From assembly GCF_002042965.1 (NCBI RefSeq), contig NZ_MZNT01000002.1, forward strand, positions 186,001 to 250,000: a stretch of DNA of 64,000 nucleotides. Reading direction: 5' to 3'. The position numbers were made by a program, and so were the translations under genes. The stretch is from Paenibacillus sp. 32352. GTDB lineage: Bacteria > Bacillota > Bacilli > Paenibacillales > NBRC-103111. Shown piece after piece: positions 61,563-64,000 of this stretch. The notes under the pieces are model-generated. The model made no database searches, was not told the DNA's origin, and was given only the letters and a program-made list of their open reading frames with translations. Numbering within the stretch: position 1 is the first letter of the stretch; the number at the start of each line of letters is the position of its first letter.

Positions 61563-61676
61563 TGCTATTCCTCCGATGGTAGCTGCTTCAAAACCTTTTT
61601 ATTATACTAAACTATGGGGGAGTAATGCTAGAGCGAATCATAGATTTTCTAGCCCTCTGTCGTAAAGATTACGTTA

Positions 61677-61705
61677 TTGTCAAAGCGGGGCATGTGGGAT
61701 ATAAT
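61677..61705 (+). promoter_or_regulatory. Promoter of the amino-acid ABC operon
   Basis: TTGTCA (61677-61682) and a perfect TATAAT (61700-61705) at 17 nt spacing, 32 nt before the ATG at 61737. Confidence 0.75.
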
Positions 61706-61736
61706 GTGGAAGTTATTTAGAAAGGAGAATTGACCA

Positions 61737-62576
61737 ATGTTTAAATCGAAAGCTATCATTCTTATGCTTTTAAGCCTGGTTCTGCTTCTATCGGCATGCG
61801 GACAAAAACCGGCAGCAGATTCTTCCTCGGCTGGCGCAGGTAAACCGGAAGAGGCTAAGGCGACCAAGCTGGAGCAAATTAAAAAAGCGGGCAAAATTGT
61901 CGTAGGTACTAGCGCCGACTATCCTCCTTATGAGTTTCATAAAGAAGTCAACGGCAAGGATACGATCGTAGGCTTTGATATTGAGATTGCCAAAACTCTA
62001 GCCAAAGATCTGGGTGTCACGCTTGAAATTAAAGATTTGAAGTATGAAGGCTTGCTGCCAGCATTGGAAGCGGGTAATATCGACTTCATCATCTCTGGAA
62101 TGACGCCGACGCCGGAACGTCAGCAAAGCGTAGATTTCACCAAAATCTACTATACAGCGGTGCAAACGGTGGTTATTCGTGCGGAGGACAAGGATAAATA
62201 CAAATCTATCAAAGATTTGGAAGGCAAGAGAGTCGGCGCACAAAAAGGTGCTACGCAGGAACAAATCGTGACCAAGCAAATGCCGGGCTCCGAGATGAAG
62301 GCTCTTGGTAAAATCTCCGACCTGATGTTGGATTTGAAGAGCAAGAAGACAGAAGCTTTAGTAGTTGAGCAGCCTGTAGCAACTGCTTACTTGTCCAAAA
62401 ATCCGGATTTGATCATTTCGGATATCAAATTGTCTACGGAAGACAGCGGTTCTGCTATCGCAGTGAAGAAAGGAAGCTCTGATCTGGTGGATGCAATGAA
62501 TGCTTCGCTGGACAAGCTGATGAAGGAAAAAACCGTGGATAAATTTGTAATGGAAGCGAACGATTTGGTGGAATAA
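61737..62576 (+). CDS. Polar amino-acid ABC importer, substrate-binding lipoprotein
   Basis: A 279-residue family 3 solute-binding lipoprotein with lipobox LLSACG (Cys21). Its signatures are GKIVVGTSADYPPYEFHKEV, FDIEIAKTLAKDLG, FIISGMTPTPERQQSVDFTK and GKRVGAQKGATQEQ. The Arg of MTPTPERQ and the Asp near the C-lobe hinge should bind the amino-acid head group; polar residues such as Gln, Arg or cystine are possible. AAAGGAG sets the ATG. A hairpin follows its stop before the permease gene. Confidence 0.94.
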   Translation: MFKSKAIILMLLSLVLLLSACGQKPAADSSSAGAGKPEEAKATKLEQIKKAGKIVVGTSADYPPYEFHKEVNGKDTIVGFDIEIAKTLAKDLGVTLEIKDLKYEGLLPALEAGNIDFIISGMTPTPERQQSVDFTKIYYTAVQTVVIRAEDKDKYKSIKDLEGKRVGAQKGATQEQIVTKQMPGSEMKALGKISDLMLDLKSKKTEALVVEQPVATAYLSKNPDLIISDIKLSTEDSGSAIAVKKGSSDLVDAMNASLDKLMKEKTVDKFVMEANDLVE

Positions 62577-62589
62577 TAAGACCAAGCAC

Positions 62590-62630
62590 GATAACAAAAA
62601 CCTGTGCGGAGATCCGTCGGGTTTTTGTTT
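62590..62630 (+). terminator. Intercistronic hairpin after the amino-acid-binding protein gene
   Basis: AACAAAAACC (62593-62602) pairs with GGTTTTTGTT (62620-62629), with an inner CGGA/TCCG stem. As in the sugar operon it likely reduces downstream expression relative to the binding protein. Confidence 0.7.
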
Positions 62631-62663
62631 GGTTTATTACAACTAGAAGAAGGAGCCGATCCG

Positions 62664-63344
62664 GTGGATTTTTCTTTTTTGCCTAAGTACTACATGTTTT
62701 TCTTGAATGGCGCCAAGGTAACCTTGCTGTTGTCTTTGTTTACCGTCATTATCGGTGTTATTCTCGGGGTAATCCTGGCTCTGATGCGCCTATCCCGGAT
62801 AGCTCCATTGAAGATGATCGCTACGGCGTACATCGAGTTTATTAGAGGAACTCCGCTTCTCGTGCAGCTGTTTTTGTTTTACTACGGCTTGCCGAAGCTC
62901 GGAATCCAATTTCCGGAGGTTCCTGCCTTAGGGACTGCGTTCCCTGAATTTATGGCCGGGGTCGTTGCATTATCGGTTAACAGCGCGGCCTATGTGGCCG
63001 AGACATTCCGTGCAGGGATTCAAGCCATCGATAAAGGACAGATGGAGGCTGCGAGATCGCTTGGTATGCCTCACAGCATGGCCATGCGCTTCATTATTTT
63101 GCCGCAGGCGATCCGCAACGTGCTGCCTGCTCTAGGCAACGAGTTCATCGTCATTATCAAGGAATCGTCCATCGTGTCCGTCATCGGAATCAGTGAGCTG
63201 ATGTATAACGCGGATACGGTTCGTGGTAATTCTTTCCGTCCGTTCGAACCGCTCATTATCGCCGCGCTTATTTACTTTGTCATCACCTTCACGTTATCCA
63301 AGATTCTCGGTATTGCCGAAAGGAGGATGAGGACCTCTGATTAA
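62664..63344 (+). CDS. Polar amino-acid ABC importer permease
   Basis: A 226-residue permease of the His/Glu/Gln/Arg-opine family with about five membrane segments. The segment [20 protein letters not shown], the coupling loop [20 protein letters not shown] and [20 protein letters not shown] are typical. The start is GTG 62664 with AAGGAG at 8 nt; the frame is open from 62604 but that part lies in the hairpin tail. Its 3' end overlaps the ATPase gene. Confidence 0.93.
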   Translation: MDFSFLPKYYMFFLNGAKVTLLLSLFTVIIGVILGVILALMRLSRIAPLKMIATAYIEFIRGTPLLVQLFLFYYGLPKLGIQFPEVPALGTAFPEFMAGVVALSVNSAAYVAETFRAGIQAIDKGQMEAARSLGMPHSMAMRFIILPQAIRNVLPALGNEFIVIIKESSIVSVIGISELMYNADTVRGNSFRPFEPLIIAALIYFVITFTLSKILGIAERRMRTSD

Positions 63345-64000
63345 AGTAACGGATTTACGCAAATCTTTTGGTAATCATCATGTATTGACCGGGATTGACA
63401 TCGATATCGCCAAGGGAGAAGTCGTCGTTGTTATTGGACCGAGCGGTTCCGGAAAAAGCACGTTCCTGCGCTGCTTGAACCTGCTGGAGCAGCCGACAGG
63501 AGGCGATGTCGTATTCGAAGGGATCTCGCTGCTGAATGGAAAGACGGATATTAACAAGCTGCGTCAAAAAATGGGCATGGTGTTTCAGCAGTTTAATCTG
63601 TTCCCGCATATGACGGTTCTGGAAAATATTACGTTAGCTCCCCGCAAGCTGAAAGGCATGAGTACGGAAGAGGCGAATAAAATCGCTCATGAGCTGCTTC
63701 GCAAAATCGGGCTTCTGGATAAAGCGGACCGGTACCCGGGTCAGCTCTCCGGCGGACAAAAGCAAAGAATCGCCATCGCACGTGCGCTGGCCATGTCGCC
63801 GGATATGCTGTTATTCGATGAGCCCACGAGCGCACTGGATCCGGAAATGGTTGGGGAGGTGCTCGATGTCATGAAGCAGCTGGCCAAGGACGGTATGACC
63901 ATGGTGGTAGTCACCCATGAGATGGGCTTTGCCCGGGAAGTGGGCAGCCGCCTCGTCTTTATGGACGGTGGCAAAATTATCGAGCAGGGGAATCCGGCGG
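63337..64000 (+). CDS. Polar amino-acid ABC importer ATP-binding protein (3' end outside window), apparent CTG start
   Basis: An open frame of 221 codons reaching the window end, giving a GlnQ-type ATPase: [14 protein letters not shown] at the start, Walker [11 protein letters not shown]-loop [11 protein letters not shown], signature [15 protein letters not shown], Walker [15 protein letters not shown] and H-loop VTHEMGFA. The frame has a stop just upstream (TGA at 63328), leaving only CTG 63337 or ATT 63340 as possible starts before the conserved strand. GGAGG (63322-63326) lies 10 nt before the CTG. It overlaps the permease gene by 8 nt. Confidence 0.9.
   Translation, partial: MIKVTDLRKSFGNHHVLTGIDIDIAKGEVVVVIGPSGSGKSTFLRCLNLLEQPTGGDVVFEGISLLNGKTDINKLRQKMGMVFQQFNLFPHMTVLENITLAPRKLKGMSTEEANKIAHELLRKIGLLDKADRYPGQLSGGQKQRIAIARALAMSPDMLLFDEPTSALDPEMVGEVLDVMKQLAKDGMTMVVVTHEMGFAREVGSRLVFMDGGKIIEQGNPA

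Overview
The window reads as chromosomal DNA of a Paenibacillus-like, Gram-positive spore former of moderate GC content. The signs are strong Shine-Dalgarno sites with frequent TTG/GTG starts, a bacilliredoxin of the YtxJ type, a HelD-type helicase, a YezD-type protein beside sulfate genes, an S-layer-homology surface protein, an LplA/LplB/YtcP-like sugar importer followed by a YesN/YesM-like two-component pair, and many lipoproteins. No rRNA, tRNA, CRISPR array, prophage or complete insertion sequence was seen. The species cannot be fixed from the sequence alone.

Layout. 1-244: C-terminal end of an AraC-type regulator and its terminator. 342-8057: five overlapping or abutting genes for an export-type ABC system (two different ATPases, a lipoprotein adaptor, a 978-residue permease with two FtsX-like halves, a 709-residue secreted protein of unknown function). 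8163-9848: phosphoesterase, bacilliredoxin, esterase. 9897-15024 (minus): a very large pseudokinase/AAA/GAF/histidine-kinase protein broken by a one-base frameshift. 15175-20622: MarR regulator, polysaccharide deacetylase, SLH-VWA surface protein, SDR-like epimerase, small protein. 20659-22812: first topoisomerase III. 22924-25859: AraC regulator divergent from an oxidoreductase and aldo/keto reductase pair.

25887-28745 carries an imperfect 250-bp palindromic element and, further on, a half copy of it; between them lie a 48-residue gene and a methyltransferase, C-N hydrolase, GNAT operon. 28820-30680: lipoprotein Cu/Zn superoxide dismutase, small membrane protein, flavin-fold protein. 30824-33868 (minus): a MoxR/RavA-like ATPase with its VWA partner. 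34016-38379: thiol peroxidase, PAS-GGDEF-EAL protein, LarE and a D-2-hydroxyacid dehydrogenase. 38534-40690 (minus): HelD. 40887-47342: oligosaccharide-type ABC importer plus two-component system. 47479-49878: second topoisomerase III with a GC-rich Ala/Arg tail. 49965-52060 (minus): hemolysin-III-like membrane protein and an unrecognised probable TIM-barrel protein.

52233-54048 is a zinc-homeostasis unit: a good promoter preceded by a perfect Zur-type palindrome, a CobW-family GTPase with a His-rich loop, and a Zur-like regulator. 54375-59503 is a sulfate/thiosulfate import operon (binding protein, two permeases, ATPase) followed by an alpha/beta hydrolase and a YezD-like protein. The last part has two orphan small genes, a DMT exporter (minus) and a polar amino-acid ABC importer whose ATPase gene, apparently with a non-ATG start, runs off the window end.
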